A stretch of DNA of 64,000 nt from Stutzerimonas stutzeri (GTDB lineage: Bacteria; Pseudomonadota; Gammaproteobacteria; Pseudomonadales; Pseudomonadaceae). The DNA is taken from positions 558,438-622,437 of the forward strand of contig DGLA01000010.1 of NCBI GenBank assembly GCA_002387205.1, written 5' to 3'. A program made the translations under genes and the position numbers. Of this stretch, positions 34,345 to 43,704 are shown in pieces. The notes under the pieces were generated by a model that did no database searches, had not been told where the DNA came from, and was given only the letters and a program-made list of their open reading frames with translations. The first letter of the stretch is position 1, and the number at the start of each line of letters is the position of its first letter.

Positions 34345-35304
34345 CTATCGCTCCACATCCACCCAGACGAACTTCGCCGGGTCGAGTCTGGTTTCCTGAT
34401 CAAGTCGGTAGGCAACAAGCTTGCCGTACTTCACTGCGCTGTAATCGAGACAGGCGAGGTTTGGCCGGATCGGCGCCGGCGTGCCGCTACGCCAGTAATG
34501 TCCAACGAACAGCAAGGGGTCATCCGGACCGTAGAGAAACAACTGACTCTTCTGGCTTTCGCTGAGCGGCACCCGCGCTGCCTTTTCAGGCAGGCCGTCG
34601 GGCTGGAAGACGATATCGCCATAGGTCTGCGGATTTTCTTCCCAGAACTTGGTCCGGAAAAAACTGCGGGTGAAGCCCTCGGCACTGGTCAGCGTCAGCC
34701 CTTCAGGCAGCGGCATGTCGGTGCCCCTAAGGAGGCGATCCAGCGCCTTGGCGGCGAATCCCTCACCGAAGGCGGCGTCGCGCAGGAACTGAGGGTCAAC
34801 GCACCCATCGACCAACCGCTCGCGTAGCTGGTTGATCACAGCGTTATCCCAGCAGGCATGCACGACGCGAAAGCGCTCGTTTTCCAGGTACAGCGGCAAC
34901 GTCATGAACCATTGCTGGAAAGCCTGCCATTCCTCGGGATACGGCTCGAACTGCTCGAAGGTGTGCTGCAGCAGCATGGCGTAGCGTGGCGTGTGATCCC
35001 GTACGAAGGTCTTGCCGCTTTCCGGTGGTGCCGGGGTATGCCAACCCAGGGCGTTGAATTCGTGATTACCCATGATGCAATGGGCCTGCTCTGCTTCGAC
35101 CATCGCCTGAACCAGGTGCAGCGCCTCGCGAATCCGCGGACCGCGATCGATGATGTCGCCAAGAAAAATGACCTGCCGACGCGGGTGGCGCCAGATATCT
35201 CCATGCTGGCTGTAGCCGAGCTGGTCGAGCAGACGCGTCAGGGTGTGGGCGCAACCATGCACGTCCCCGATGAGGTCGTAGCTGCGCTCCGGGTCGACAA
35301 GCAC
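34345..35304 (-). CDS. Calcineurin-like metallophosphatase
   Basis: 319 residues with the PPP/metallophosphoesterase motifs in order: GDVHG, GDIIDRG, GNHEFNALG and a later histidine in VVHACWDNA. It is a serine/threonine phosphatase-like or nucleotide phosphatase; the substrate is not evident. The start is GTG at 35304, sharing a base with the TAG of nadK, so it is coupled to it. Confidence 0.85.
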   Translation of the reverse strand: MLVDPERSYDLIGDVHGCAHTLTRLLDQLGYSQHGDIWRHPRRQVIFLGDIIDRGPRIREALHLVQAMVEAEQAHCIMGNHEFNALGWHTPAPPESGKTFVRDHTPRYAMLLQHTFEQFEPYPEEWQAFQQWFMTLPLYLENERFRVVHACWDNAVINQLRERLVDGCVDPQFLRDAAFGEGFAAKALDRLLRGTDMPLPEGLTLTSAEGFTRSFFRTKFWEENPQTYGDIVFQPDGLPEKAARVPLSESQKSQLFLYGPDDPLLFVGHYWRSGTPAPIRPNLACLDYSAVKYGKLVAYRLDQETRLDPAKFVWVDVER

Positions 35305-36191
35305 TATTCCCCTCCACCGAGGCGGCTGCCCCAGCCAAGCTTGGTGCGGCAGACCTCGTAGTAGTTGTGGTCCAGCGGATGAATCAGATGCAGTTTTTGC
35401 GGCTTCTTGCGCACCGTGACGGTATCTCCCGGCGCACAGGTGAAATGGTTCTGGCCGTCACACGAAACCTGCGGATAGATCTGCATATTCGGTGAGACAA
35501 CGATTTTCAGCTCGCTGTTGCCATCCACCACGATCGGCCGGCTGGACAAGGTGTGCGGATACATCGGAACAACCACGATGGCATCCAGACGTGGATGCAT
35601 GATCGGCCCGCCGGCGGACAGTGCATAGGCAGTAGAGCCTGTCGGGGTGGCTATGATCAGCCCGTCGGCCTTCTGACTGCAGACGAACTGGCCATCGATG
35701 TACAGCTCGAATTCGATCATCCGGGTCGACTTGCCGGGATGCAGCACCACGTCGTTGAGCGCATCGCCTTCGCCGATGGACTCCTCGAAGCGCCTCACCT
35801 GGGCCTCTAGCAGGAAGCGGTTCTCCAGGGTGTACTGGCCGCTGAGCACCTCGGCGACCTTCTCTTCCAGCTCATCCGGGCGAATATCGGTCAAAAAGCC
35901 GAGGCTGCCACGGTTGATGCCCAGGACCGGGACCCGATGCTTGGCCAGCGCCCGTGCGGCGCCCAGCAAACTTCCGTCACCGCCGACGACGATCACCAGA
36001 TCGCAGGAGTCACCCAGGCGCTGTCGCGAAGACGTCTGCATGCCATGACCAGGCAGCACCTCGGCGATGTTTTCCTCCAGGATCACGTGCAAGTGGCGCT
36101 CCACGAGAAACCTCTTCAACCGGCGAATGGTGTCCAGCACCTGGGAGCTGCCCAGGCGGCCAATGATGCCGATATTGCGGAACTGATCCAT
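35304..36191 (-). CDS. nadK: NAD kinase
   Basis: 295 residues; phosphorylates NAD to NADP in the cytoplasm. It has the GGDGSLLGAARAL motif, the NRGSLGFLTDI motif, and PTGSTAYALSAGGPIMHP near the NAD site. I start it at MDQFRNIGIIGRLG (36191; RBS GGGAGCTTC), consistent with the family length; the frame runs 54 bases further upstream without family similarity. Confidence 0.95.
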   Translation of the reverse strand: MDQFRNIGIIGRLGSSQVLDTIRRLKRFLVERHLHVILEENIAEVLPGHGMQTSSRQRLGDSCDLVIVVGGDGSLLGAARALAKHRVPVLGINRGSLGFLTDIRPDELEEKVAEVLSGQYTLENRFLLEAQVRRFEESIGEGDALNDVVLHPGKSTRMIEFELYIDGQFVCSQKADGLIIATPTGSTAYALSAGGPIMHPRLDAIVVVPMYPHTLSSRPIVVDGNSELKIVVSPNMQIYPQVSCDGQNHFTCAPGDTVTVRKKPQKLHLIHPLDHNYYEVCRTKLGWGSRLGGGE

Positions 36192-36401
36192 TGAAGCTCC
36201 CTGTAGGCGTAACGGATGGCAGGCGGGTGCGAGTTGGATAAACAAAGACCGGCCGAAGCGTAACAGGCACTAGTTTGGTGTCGCGCAGGGAAGCACGAGT
36301 TCAACGCTTTGGTCGACTCGGCGCTACTGCGGTAGTGCCGCCGCAGGATTATGGGCGAAAGCGGGAAGTGGCAGCAAACCAACCTCGGCTATGCTGCTTG
36401 C

Positions 36402-37334
36402 ATGAATCTCCCCGACCTTACCGACCTGCTCGCGAACCTGTCGCACCCACACGTGCGGGATCTTGCCTGGACACTCTTGTCGCCGCCTCTTTTGAGTGAC
36501 GCACCTGCGCCACAACGTCACCCGCTGACAGCCAGCCGCTGGGGGGCGCGACCAGACGAACTCGCCGCCTGGCTTCGCCTGCTCGATGTGCAACCGGCGA
36601 TACTCGAAGCCTGGCTTGCACAGCGCAGCATTAGGCGGCTTGGCCTGTATTACGAACGCCTTTGGCAGTTCGCCTTGGGCCAGGCCCCGGATATTGACCT
36701 GCTCGTGGCCAACCTGCCCGTTCGCCAAGGCGGCCAGACGCTGGGCGAACTCGACCTGCTGCTGCGGGATGAAGAAGGTGTCCACCATCTTGAAATGGCC
36801 GTCAAGTTCTACCTCGGGCTGGGCGATGACAGCTCAGCGCACGACCGCTGGCTCGGCCCCGGCAGCCATGACCGGCTTGACATCAAGCTCCAGCGACTCT
36901 GCGAGCATCAACTCGCGCTGCCATCAACGCCAGCGGCACAGGAACTGCTGAGCGAACTGACCTGCTGCGAGATAACCAGTGCGCTCTGGCTCGGCGGCTA
37001 CCTGTTCCAGCCGATGCCGCACGGCTGCGAGCCACCTGCGGGCGCCAATCCGCGGCATTTTGGCGGCTACTGGCTACGCCATCACGACTGGCCTGGGCCG
37101 CCCGGTCACGACCAGTACCGGCACTGGCAGCCCTTGCCTCGCCCCGCCTGGCTGGCACCGGCACGCTTGCGGCACGAAGCGATCTGGTCTGGCGCCGAGT
37201 TCGACAAATGGCTGGACGAAGTAGCAGGCCAGCGTCAAGCGAAACTGCTGGTTCGCCTCGAGCCCGACGCCGATGGCAACTGGCTGGAGCAGGAACGCCT
37301 GTTTCTGGTGCCAGATGGCTGGCCGAGCCTGTGA
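36402..37334 (+). CDS. DUF1853 protein, possible PD-(D/E)XK-fold nuclease relative
   Basis: 310 residues of the DUF1853 family. The most conserved stretch, GQTLGELDLLLRD followed by VHHLEMAVKFYLG, has the layout of a PD-(D/E)XK active site: an acidic residue at the start of strand 2 and an E-x-K pair on strand 3 (EMAVKF gives only a loose fit). Nuclease activity is inference. It diverges from nadK across 210 bases. The start at 36402 (MNLPDLTDLL) is preferred to the ATG 51 bases upstream. Confidence 0.75.
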   Translation: MNLPDLTDLLANLSHPHVRDLAWTLLSPPLLSDAPAPQRHPLTASRWGARPDELAAWLRLLDVQPAILEAWLAQRSIRRLGLYYERLWQFALGQAPDIDLLVANLPVRQGGQTLGELDLLLRDEEGVHHLEMAVKFYLGLGDDSSAHDRWLGPGSHDRLDIKLQRLCEHQLALPSTPAAQELLSELTCCEITSALWLGGYLFQPMPHGCEPPAGANPRHFGGYWLRHHDWPGPPGHDQYRHWQPLPRPAWLAPARLRHEAIWSGAEFDKWLDEVAGQRQAKLLVRLEPDADGNWLEQERLFLVPDGWPSL

Positions 37335-37429
37335 TCGAGCTGAGCCTGCCCTCGTGAAAATGTCATGTGCCTCCCGCACACTGGGCTGCAGCATTGCTGA
37401 CCGAATTCTGCAGCCAAGGGTAACCCTCG

Positions 37430-38653
37430 ATGGTCTCTGATAATGCTCATCCAAGCGGCTCGGACGGGTCGAGTATCAAGTCGATTTTCCTGGTCTTTCT
37501 GCGCCTGGGGCTGACCTCTTTTGGCGGGCCGGTGGCTCACCTAGGCTACTTTCGGGAAGAGTTCGTGCATCGTCGGCGCTGGCTTGACGAGCAAGGATAT
37601 GCGGATCTGGTAGCCCTCTGTCAGTTTCTACCGGGCCCGGCGAGCAGCCAGGTCGGAATCGCCATTGGTTTGCTCCGCGGCGGCTACCGGGGATCGCTGG
37701 CCGCCTGGAGCGGCTTTACCCTGCCTTCCGCCATTGCCCTGGTGTTGTTCGCACTAGGCATCAATCACTGGGGCGACGGTCTGCCGGACGGCATTCTCCG
37801 GGGCCTGAAGATCGTCGCAGTTGCCGTGGTGGCGCAAGCCGTCTGGGGCATGGCGCGCAACCTCTGCACTGACAGCACGAGGATCAGCATCATGCTGCTG
37901 GCTGCCTGCGTGGTGCTGCTTTTTTCAACCAGCTGGACCCAAGTGCTCGTCATCGCAGCTGGAGGGCTGGCTGGCCTACTGCTGTTTCGCATGGATGACG
38001 CGTCAAGGCTTGCACCGTTTCCGGCGCGTGCAGGGCGCGTGACGGGCGTGCTGTCACTGATTCTGTTCCTTGCATTGCTGGTTATGCTGCCTGTGCTGGC
38101 CGCGACCTTTTCCAGCCAGGGGCTGGCGCTGCTCGACAGCTTCTATCGAGCAGGCGCTCTGGTGTTCGGCGGCGGTCATGTGGTGCTGCCGCTGCTGCAG
38201 GCGGAGGTGGTCCCGAACGGCTGGGTCAGCAACGACACCTTTCTGGCCGGCTACGGTGCCGCACAGGCCGTTCCCGGCCCGCTGTTCACGTTTTCCGCTT
38301 TTCTTGGCGCCTCGATCAGCGAGGGTAACGGCGGCCTGTTCAACGCTGCCACCTGCCTGATCGGCGTCTTCCTTCCGTCATTTCTGCTGGTTTTCGCCGC
38401 CATGCCGTTCTGGAATGAGCTGCGGGCCAACCGGCGGATGCAGGCAGCGCTGGGCGGTGTCAATGCGGCAGTGGTCGGCCTGTTGCTGGCAGCCTTGTAC
38501 GATCCTGTCTGGACCAGCGCCGTCTCAAGCCCGACCGATTTCGCATTGGCGCTGATCGCCCTCGCAGCGCTGATGGTGTGGAAACTGCCGCCCTGGCTGG
38601 TGGTGTTGGCCGGTGGTATCGCCGGTTGGTTGATTGCCGACCTGCTAGGGTGA
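37430..38653 (+). CDS. chrA: Chromate transporter
   Basis: 407 residues with the internal duplication of CHR proteins. The first half contains FLRLGLTSFGGPVAHLGYFREEF and CQFLPGPASSQVGIAIG; the second contains GALVFGGGHVVLPLLQAEVV and GYGAAQAVPGPLFTFSAFLG. About 10-12 transmembrane segments are expected. Long-form CHR proteins export chromate, some with other oxyanion roles. No chrB regulator is adjacent. Confidence 0.9.
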   Translation: MVSDNAHPSGSDGSSIKSIFLVFLRLGLTSFGGPVAHLGYFREEFVHRRRWLDEQGYADLVALCQFLPGPASSQVGIAIGLLRGGYRGSLAAWSGFTLPSAIALVLFALGINHWGDGLPDGILRGLKIVAVAVVAQAVWGMARNLCTDSTRISIMLLAACVVLLFSTSWTQVLVIAAGGLAGLLLFRMDDASRLAPFPARAGRVTGVLSLILFLALLVMLPVLAATFSSQGLALLDSFYRAGALVFGGGHVVLPLLQAEVVPNGWVSNDTFLAGYGAAQAVPGPLFTFSAFLGASISEGNGGLFNAATCLIGVFLPSFLLVFAAMPFWNELRANRRMQAALGGVNAAVVGLLLAALYDPVWTSAVSSPTDFALALIALAALMVWKLPPWLVVLAGGIAGWLIADLLG

Positions 38654-38749
38654 TTCAGGATCAACTGCTGCGTTCGATGCGGCCTCCGGAGCGGCACGAC
38701 GTAACGATCGACGACAGCAGCTTGTTCTTCGCGGATTCATAGCCGACGT

Positions 38750-39733
38750 TCAGCGCAGCAGCTCGTCCAGCTGCGCCTGGGCAGCTCTGCGGCCTTGCAA
38801 CCCGCCCGTATGCACAAAGACGAGGCGCGTACCCGCCGGAAAATATCCATCCTGAACATGCCGGCGCAACGACATCATCGCTTTGGCTGTATACACAGGC
38901 TCCAGAGGCAAACCTGAGACGGCTTCGGTTTCCTGGAGAAAGCGCGCCAGGGCCTCATCGAAACGACCGAAGCCGCCACGGCTGGCATCAATCAGCTGAT
39001 ACCCGGAATCAGCTGTCTCGGCTTCTCGCAGCAGCCGCCTTACCTCCTCTGCAACGCCGTGCGAAGGCGGACCTGCCAGCGCTCCGTAGACCGTCTTTCC
39101 ATCCTGCAGCGCTTCGCCGATAACCAACCCGGCCAGGGTAGTGCCCGTACCGGCAGCGAGCCACCAACCCTGGTAATCCTTCCAGCCGATAGCGGCCAGG
39201 CCAGTTTGCACATGCTGCACCAGCGGGGCGCAACCCAGCGCGCCGGCTAACCCGCCGCCACCTTCGGGCACGCTGTAGTAACCGGGAAAACGTGCGCGCC
39301 ACGGATCAAAGAAACCCGCGCAGTGGCGCTCACGATAGCCTCCATAGCCAAGCCAGTGCAGCTGCATGCCAAGGCGCTGCAAATCCTCAACGGTTGCCGT
39401 CTGCTGCGGGTGCCCGCGCAACAGCCCAACGCTGGCCAGGCCGTAACGCCTGGCGGCCGCCGCCAGGGCATGAAGGTGATTGGAATGTGGCCCACCAAGA
39501 CTGATGAGCCCAGACGCGCCGCAGGCCTGAGCGGCGACCAGATGATGATGGAGCTTGAACCATTTGTTACCCGACAGTTCAGGGTCGACCAGGTCCAGAC
39601 GCAACACCGCTACTTGCACCTGGGCCTTTCGCAGCCAGGGCAGGTCCAGCGCGTGAAGCGGCGCTTTGGTGAGGTTGGGGGCAAAGGGCTCGATGACCTG
39701 AACCCTTCTAGCTACCGGTCCGCAACCGATCAT
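38750..39733 (-). CDS. PLP-dependent D-cysteine desulfhydrase / ACC-deaminase family enzyme
   Basis: 327 residues, a fold-type II PLP enzyme. The Schiff-base lysine lies in DPELSGNKWFKLHHHLVAA, followed by SLGGPHSNHLHALAAAARRYGL; the phosphate-binding glycine loop is in GTGTTLAGLVIG. This fits the ACC deaminase/D-cysteine desulfhydrase group; the sequence does not show which substrate is used, and desulfhydrase is more usual in pseudomonads without plant-associated acdS genes. The start overlaps the end of the coiled-coil gene upstream by 26 bases. Confidence 0.8.
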   Translation of the reverse strand: MIGCGPVARRVQVIEPFAPNLTKAPLHALDLPWLRKAQVQVAVLRLDLVDPELSGNKWFKLHHHLVAAQACGASGLISLGGPHSNHLHALAAAARRYGLASVGLLRGHPQQTATVEDLQRLGMQLHWLGYGGYRERHCAGFFDPWRARFPGYYSVPEGGGGLAGALGCAPLVQHVQTGLAAIGWKDYQGWWLAAGTGTTLAGLVIGEALQDGKTVYGALAGPPSHGVAEEVRRLLREAETADSGYQLIDASRGGFGRFDEALARFLQETEAVSGLPLEPVYTAKAMMSLRRHVQDGYFPAGTRLVFVHTGGLQGRRAAQAQLDELLR

Positions 39734-41069
39734 GCGAGCGGTGCCTGGCGCAACGATTGGATTCGCCGATCACGAAACGAACAGGCGAATCCACCTTGTC
39801 CAATGGCATGTTGCAGCGCTCACCGCTGGATAGCGTCGCGACGCAGGTCGGCTGCTGGTAATGCTGGACCCATTGACCGTACTGCTCCTCCGAAACCGCG
39901 CACTTGGCAGCCGCATATGCAAGGGGGTTCTGCTGATAACGGGCCAGGTCCTGGAGCGGAATGGTCAGGTGGCCCGCGCCGGGGTGGTAGGCCATGAATA
40001 CCACGCCAAGGCGCGAAAGCGATTCGAGTACGCGATCACCGCTATTTTCCGAGAGCACACCGCACTGCTTCTGCAGTGCCTCGATCTCTTCCTGCAGCTG
40101 CGCATCCAGCTCGTTACGGTAAGCCAGCTCAACGTCACGTATGGCCACCTGCTCCTTGTACTCGGCTACCGCAGCGGCAAGCTGCAGGTGCAGTTCACTG
40201 TTGAAGCGGTCCCGCGCCGCTTCGGCCTCGTCGCGGCTGTTTTGCTCAAGGGCACGCAACTGCCTGCTCATCTCTTCTCGGGCCTTCTGGAAGGCTTCAG
40301 TTTGTCTTTCGAGCTGAGCGCGAAGGTCGACTGCCAGTTGCTCCTGCTCGTGCAGCGCGCCCCGCAAGCGGTTGATTTCGGCCTGTAGCTTGGCCTGTTG
40401 CTGGCCGGTCAGTTCGCGCAGCTTGGCGACATCGGCTTCGCGCAACTGTTCGAGGCTGGCGATACGTAGACGTTGCTGTTTGATCAGTTGTGCAGCCTTG
40501 AGTCGCTGCTCCCGCTCCAGCTGTTCGGAGCGACGCTCGGCGGCGTGCCTGGGCGCATCGGACGCGTACCAAGTCTCTTCGGCCACCATCTGCAATCGCT
40601 CGGCCGGCACGGCTTGCGGTGCTTCGTCCTCGACCAGCAGGCCCAGCTGATTGCGCTTTATGCGGTCACGCAGCATGACGAAGTGGTTATTGCCCTGCGT
40701 CAATTGCGGGTCCCACAGGTGCATTTGGTACCAGGACACCGGGCACTGGCTGCGGCAGGCCAGACGAATCGGTCCAGCTCCCAGATCCGGTCCACGGCCG
40801 GTGCGTTCGGCAAGGTTTCGCAGTGGAATGTTCCAGCCGCTGTCGGCCGAACCATCCTCGTTGAAGTCAAGGTAGAAGAACACTGCGGCGCGGATCTGCA
40901 GCCGGGCGTTGACCAGTACGTAGGCGACGCGCATCTGCTGGTCAGCGAACTCGGGCATGTTCACCACGCCATCAAGCATGGCCTCGAATTCTGGATAGAG
41001 CATTTCCTTGCAGACGCCGCCATCATTGAAAAACAGAACGGCTTCGACCGTCTGCGGTTTGATCTGCAT
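39708..41069 (-). CDS. Coiled-coil protein of unknown function
   Basis: 453 residues in three parts. The N-terminal globular domain (1 to about 170) contains NMPEFADQQMRVAYVLVNAR, LDFNEDGSADSGWNIPLRNL and CRSQCPVSWYQMHLWD. A long charged coiled coil runs from about 175 to 345, rich in Glu, Gln, Arg and Leu. The C-terminal domain has GVVFMAYHPGAGHLTIPLQDLARY and paired cysteines in CVATLSSGERCNMPLDKV and ESNRCARH, a possible metal site. I believe relatives are labelled chromosome-partitioning-like in Pseudomonas, without proof. Start at 41069 with a GAGGAAG RBS. Confidence 0.7.
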   Translation of the reverse strand: MQIKPQTVEAVLFFNDGGVCKEMLYPEFEAMLDGVVNMPEFADQQMRVAYVLVNARLQIRAAVFFYLDFNEDGSADSGWNIPLRNLAERTGRGPDLGAGPIRLACRSQCPVSWYQMHLWDPQLTQGNNHFVMLRDRIKRNQLGLLVEDEAPQAVPAERLQMVAEETWYASDAPRHAAERRSEQLEREQRLKAAQLIKQQRLRIASLEQLREADVAKLRELTGQQQAKLQAEINRLRGALHEQEQLAVDLRAQLERQTEAFQKAREEMSRQLRALEQNSRDEAEAARDRFNSELHLQLAAAVAEYKEQVAIRDVELAYRNELDAQLQEEIEALQKQCGVLSENSGDRVLESLSRLGVVFMAYHPGAGHLTIPLQDLARYQQNPLAYAAAKCAVSEEQYGQWVQHYQQPTCVATLSSGERCNMPLDKVDSPVRFVIGESNRCARHRSHDRLRTGS

Positions 41070-41457
41070 GCTCGGCTTCCTCGACAGCTGAACGACCAGC
41101 GAATCATCCAGGTAGCCTCTGGATGGCGCCAGCCCATGGTTGGCGCGAGTGTATGGGAAAAAGCGAAACCCGCAATGTGACTGGGTTGGCAGCGACTTCG
41201 GCGCCAACTCTGGCCACTCAAACACAACCGGCAAACTGTGAACAGGTCGGATAACGACGGTCAGCTGTTCAAGGCGGCAGGCTGACGGCCTTCCCTGCAC
41301 CGCTTCATGATCTCACCGACGGCTTGCGACTCGCTCAGCGGGACTTCAAGGTCTTCCATCAGTCCAGTTCGCCGAAGCAGCATGGCTGCGCACTTGCCTG
41401 TCGACCCCCGATCTGTACCGCCTTGTCAGGGCCGTACGAGATCGAGGGTTGCCTGGA
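41070..41457. other. Intergenic region coiled-coil gene / fadH
   Basis: 388 bases between two minus-strand genes. The coiled-coil frame is open upstream to 41300, but this part has no start signal and no recognisable sequence. I see no hairpin terminator with a T run after fadH and no other feature I can support. Confidence 0.4.
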
Positions 41458-43488
41458 TCAGACTGCAGCAGCGAGCCGAGAGCCCTGGTTAATGGCGCGT
41501 TTGGCATCAAGCTCGGCGGCAACATCCGCTCCGCCGATCAAGTGGACCTGGCGACCGGCGGCCTCGAGCTCGGCCTGCAACTCGCGCAACGGATCCTGCC
41601 CGGCGCAGACAATCACGGTGTCTACGGGTAGAACCTGCGGCTCGCCTTCGGCTACGCGGACATGCAAGCCCTGGTCATCGACCTTGAGATACTCGACCGC
41701 GCTCATCATCTGTACTTGCCGGTTCTTCAGACCGGTCCGATGGATCCAGCCGGTGGTCTTGCCCAGGCCATTGCCCACCTTGGACTTCTTGCGCTGCAAC
41801 AGATAGACCTGGCGCGCCGGGGCGTGCGGTTCGGGCTTGACTCCGGCGACGCCACCACGCGCTTCGAGGGCAAGATCGATTCCCCACTCCCGCCAGAAAG
41901 CCTCCCGATCGAGGCTGGTCGAAGGACCTTCATGAGTGATGAATTCGGAGACATCGAAGCCGATCCCGCCAGCGCCAATCACCGCCACGCGCTGTCCGAC
42001 AGGCTTTCGCTGCAGGATCGCATCGACATAGCTGATGACCATCGGATGATCGATACCCGGAATATCGGGCGTACGTGGCGCAATTCCCGTTGCAAGGATG
42101 ATCTCGTCGAAACCTCCGGCCAGCAAATCAGCAGCGTTGACGCGAGTGTTCAGGCGTACCTCGACGCCGGTGCTCTGCAGCTTGCTGTTGAAGTAGCGCA
42201 GCGTCTCATGGAACTCTTCCTTGCCCGGCACGCGTTTCGCAATATTGAACTGGCCACCAATCTCGTTCGAAGACTCGAACAGCGTCACCTGATGGCCGCG
42301 CTCCGCCGCTACGGTGGCAGCCGCCAGACCGGCAGGCCCCGCCCCCACCACGGCAATCTTCTTAACCGTGGCGGTCGGGAGATAATTCAGCTCGGTCTCA
42401 TAGCACGCACGCGGATTGACCAGGCAGGTGGTCAGTTTGCCGCTGAAGGTGTGATCCAGGCAGGCCTGGTTACAGCCGATACAGGTATTGATGGTGTCGC
42501 TGCGATCCGCTGCGGCCTTGTTGACGAAATCAGGATCAGCGAGAAAGGGGCGCGCCATGGAAACCATGTCCGCATCCCCTTCCGCCAGCACCTGTTCAGC
42601 GATTTCCGGCGTGTTGATGCGGTTGGTCGTGACCAGCGGAATGCCAACCTCGCCGCGCAGTTTCGCCGTTACCTTGGTAAAAGCCGCGCGTGGCACTTTG
42701 GTGGCGATCGTGGGGATACGCGCCTCATGCCAGCCGATACCGGTGTTGATCAAGGTGGCCCCCGCCCCTTCGATGGCCTTGGCCAGGGTCAGCACCTCGT
42801 CCCAGCTGCTGCCACCCTCCATCAGGTCGAGCATCGACAGGCGATAGATAATGATGGACCTGGGCCCTACCGCTTCGCGTACGCGACGGACGATTTCAAC
42901 CGGCAGACGCATACGGTTTTCGTAGCTGCCGCCCCAGCGGTCGGTGCGGTGGTTGGTGTGGGCTACCAGAAACTGGTTAATGAAGTAGCCTTCCGACCCC
43001 ATGATTTCGACGCCGTCGTAGCCAGCCTCTTGAGCCAGGCTTGCGCAATTGACGAAGTCACCAATCTGCTTCTCGATGCCGGCTTCATCCAGCTCTCGGG
43101 GCGTGAACGGATTGATCGGCGCCTGAATCGCGCTGGGGGCCACTAACTGTGGGCTGTAGGCATAACGCCCGGCATGGAGGATCTGCATGCAGATCTTGCC
43201 GCCCGCTTCATGCACCGCCTGGGTGACGACCCGGTGCTCTTGGGCTTCCTCGGGAGTCGACAGTTTCGCGGCGCCCGCGCGCACCGAGCCCTCCTCGTTC
43301 GGTCCGACCCCACCGGTCACGATGAGCCCCACACCGCCCCGAGCCCGTTCTGCGAAGAAGGCTGCCATACGCTCGAACCCGTTGGGCATTTCTTCCAGGC
43401 CGGTATGCATCGACCCCATGAGCGTGCGGTTGCGCAACGTGGTAAAGCCCAGGTCCAGGGGAGCCAGCAGGTGCGGGAAGGCGGTCAT
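41458..43488 (-). CDS. fadH: 2,4-dienoyl-CoA reductase (NADPH)
   Basis: 676 residues, E. coli FadH-like; needed for beta-oxidation of fatty acids with even-numbered double bonds. The N-terminal old-yellow-enzyme TIM barrel (1 to about 340; PLDLGFTTLRNRTLMGSMHTGLEE) is followed by the [4Fe-4S] site CIGCNQACLDHTFSGKLTTC, then the FAD domain (VVGAGPAGLAAATVAAERGH) and the NADPH domain (VIGAGGIGFDVSEFI). Full length. It is divergent from the nitrilase-AraC pair, the same neighbourhood as fadH1 of P. aeruginosa as I remember it. Confidence 0.95.
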   Translation of the reverse strand: MTAFPHLLAPLDLGFTTLRNRTLMGSMHTGLEEMPNGFERMAAFFAERARGGVGLIVTGGVGPNEEGSVRAGAAKLSTPEEAQEHRVVTQAVHEAGGKICMQILHAGRYAYSPQLVAPSAIQAPINPFTPRELDEAGIEKQIGDFVNCASLAQEAGYDGVEIMGSEGYFINQFLVAHTNHRTDRWGGSYENRMRLPVEIVRRVREAVGPRSIIIYRLSMLDLMEGGSSWDEVLTLAKAIEGAGATLINTGIGWHEARIPTIATKVPRAAFTKVTAKLRGEVGIPLVTTNRINTPEIAEQVLAEGDADMVSMARPFLADPDFVNKAAADRSDTINTCIGCNQACLDHTFSGKLTTCLVNPRACYETELNYLPTATVKKIAVVGAGPAGLAAATVAAERGHQVTLFESSNEIGGQFNIAKRVPGKEEFHETLRYFNSKLQSTGVEVRLNTRVNAADLLAGGFDEIILATGIAPRTPDIPGIDHPMVISYVDAILQRKPVGQRVAVIGAGGIGFDVSEFITHEGPSTSLDREAFWREWGIDLALEARGGVAGVKPEPHAPARQVYLLQRKKSKVGNGLGKTTGWIHRTGLKNRQVQMMSAVEYLKVDDQGLHVRVAEGEPQVLPVDTVIVCAGQDPLRELQAELEAAGRQVHLIGGADVAAELDAKRAINQGSRLAAAV

Positions 43489-43704
43489 GGTTATTCCTCA
43501 ATCAGGCGGCACCGCTTGGTGCCAGACAAGCTACGGATATCGTCACGGCTCTGCGGCCGCGATCAAGTGGGCATGACGATAAACAGCCCGGGCCAGCCTC
43601 TCAATGACCGTAAATTACAAGTAACTGACTCTATCGCGCAAAACGCTTGGCAAGGATCGAGCACACGCATACTCTTTTGCGCACCGACATTCAGCGTTCC
43701 GCCC

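Noticed and set aside
41662..43146. 494-codon plus-strand frame across fadH
   Set aside because: Antisense of fadH, without start signal or recognisable domains.
43174..43704. Upstream extension of the nitrilase gene
   Set aside because: It overlaps fadH in antisense and lacks similarity. The signal sequence at 43705 marks the real start.
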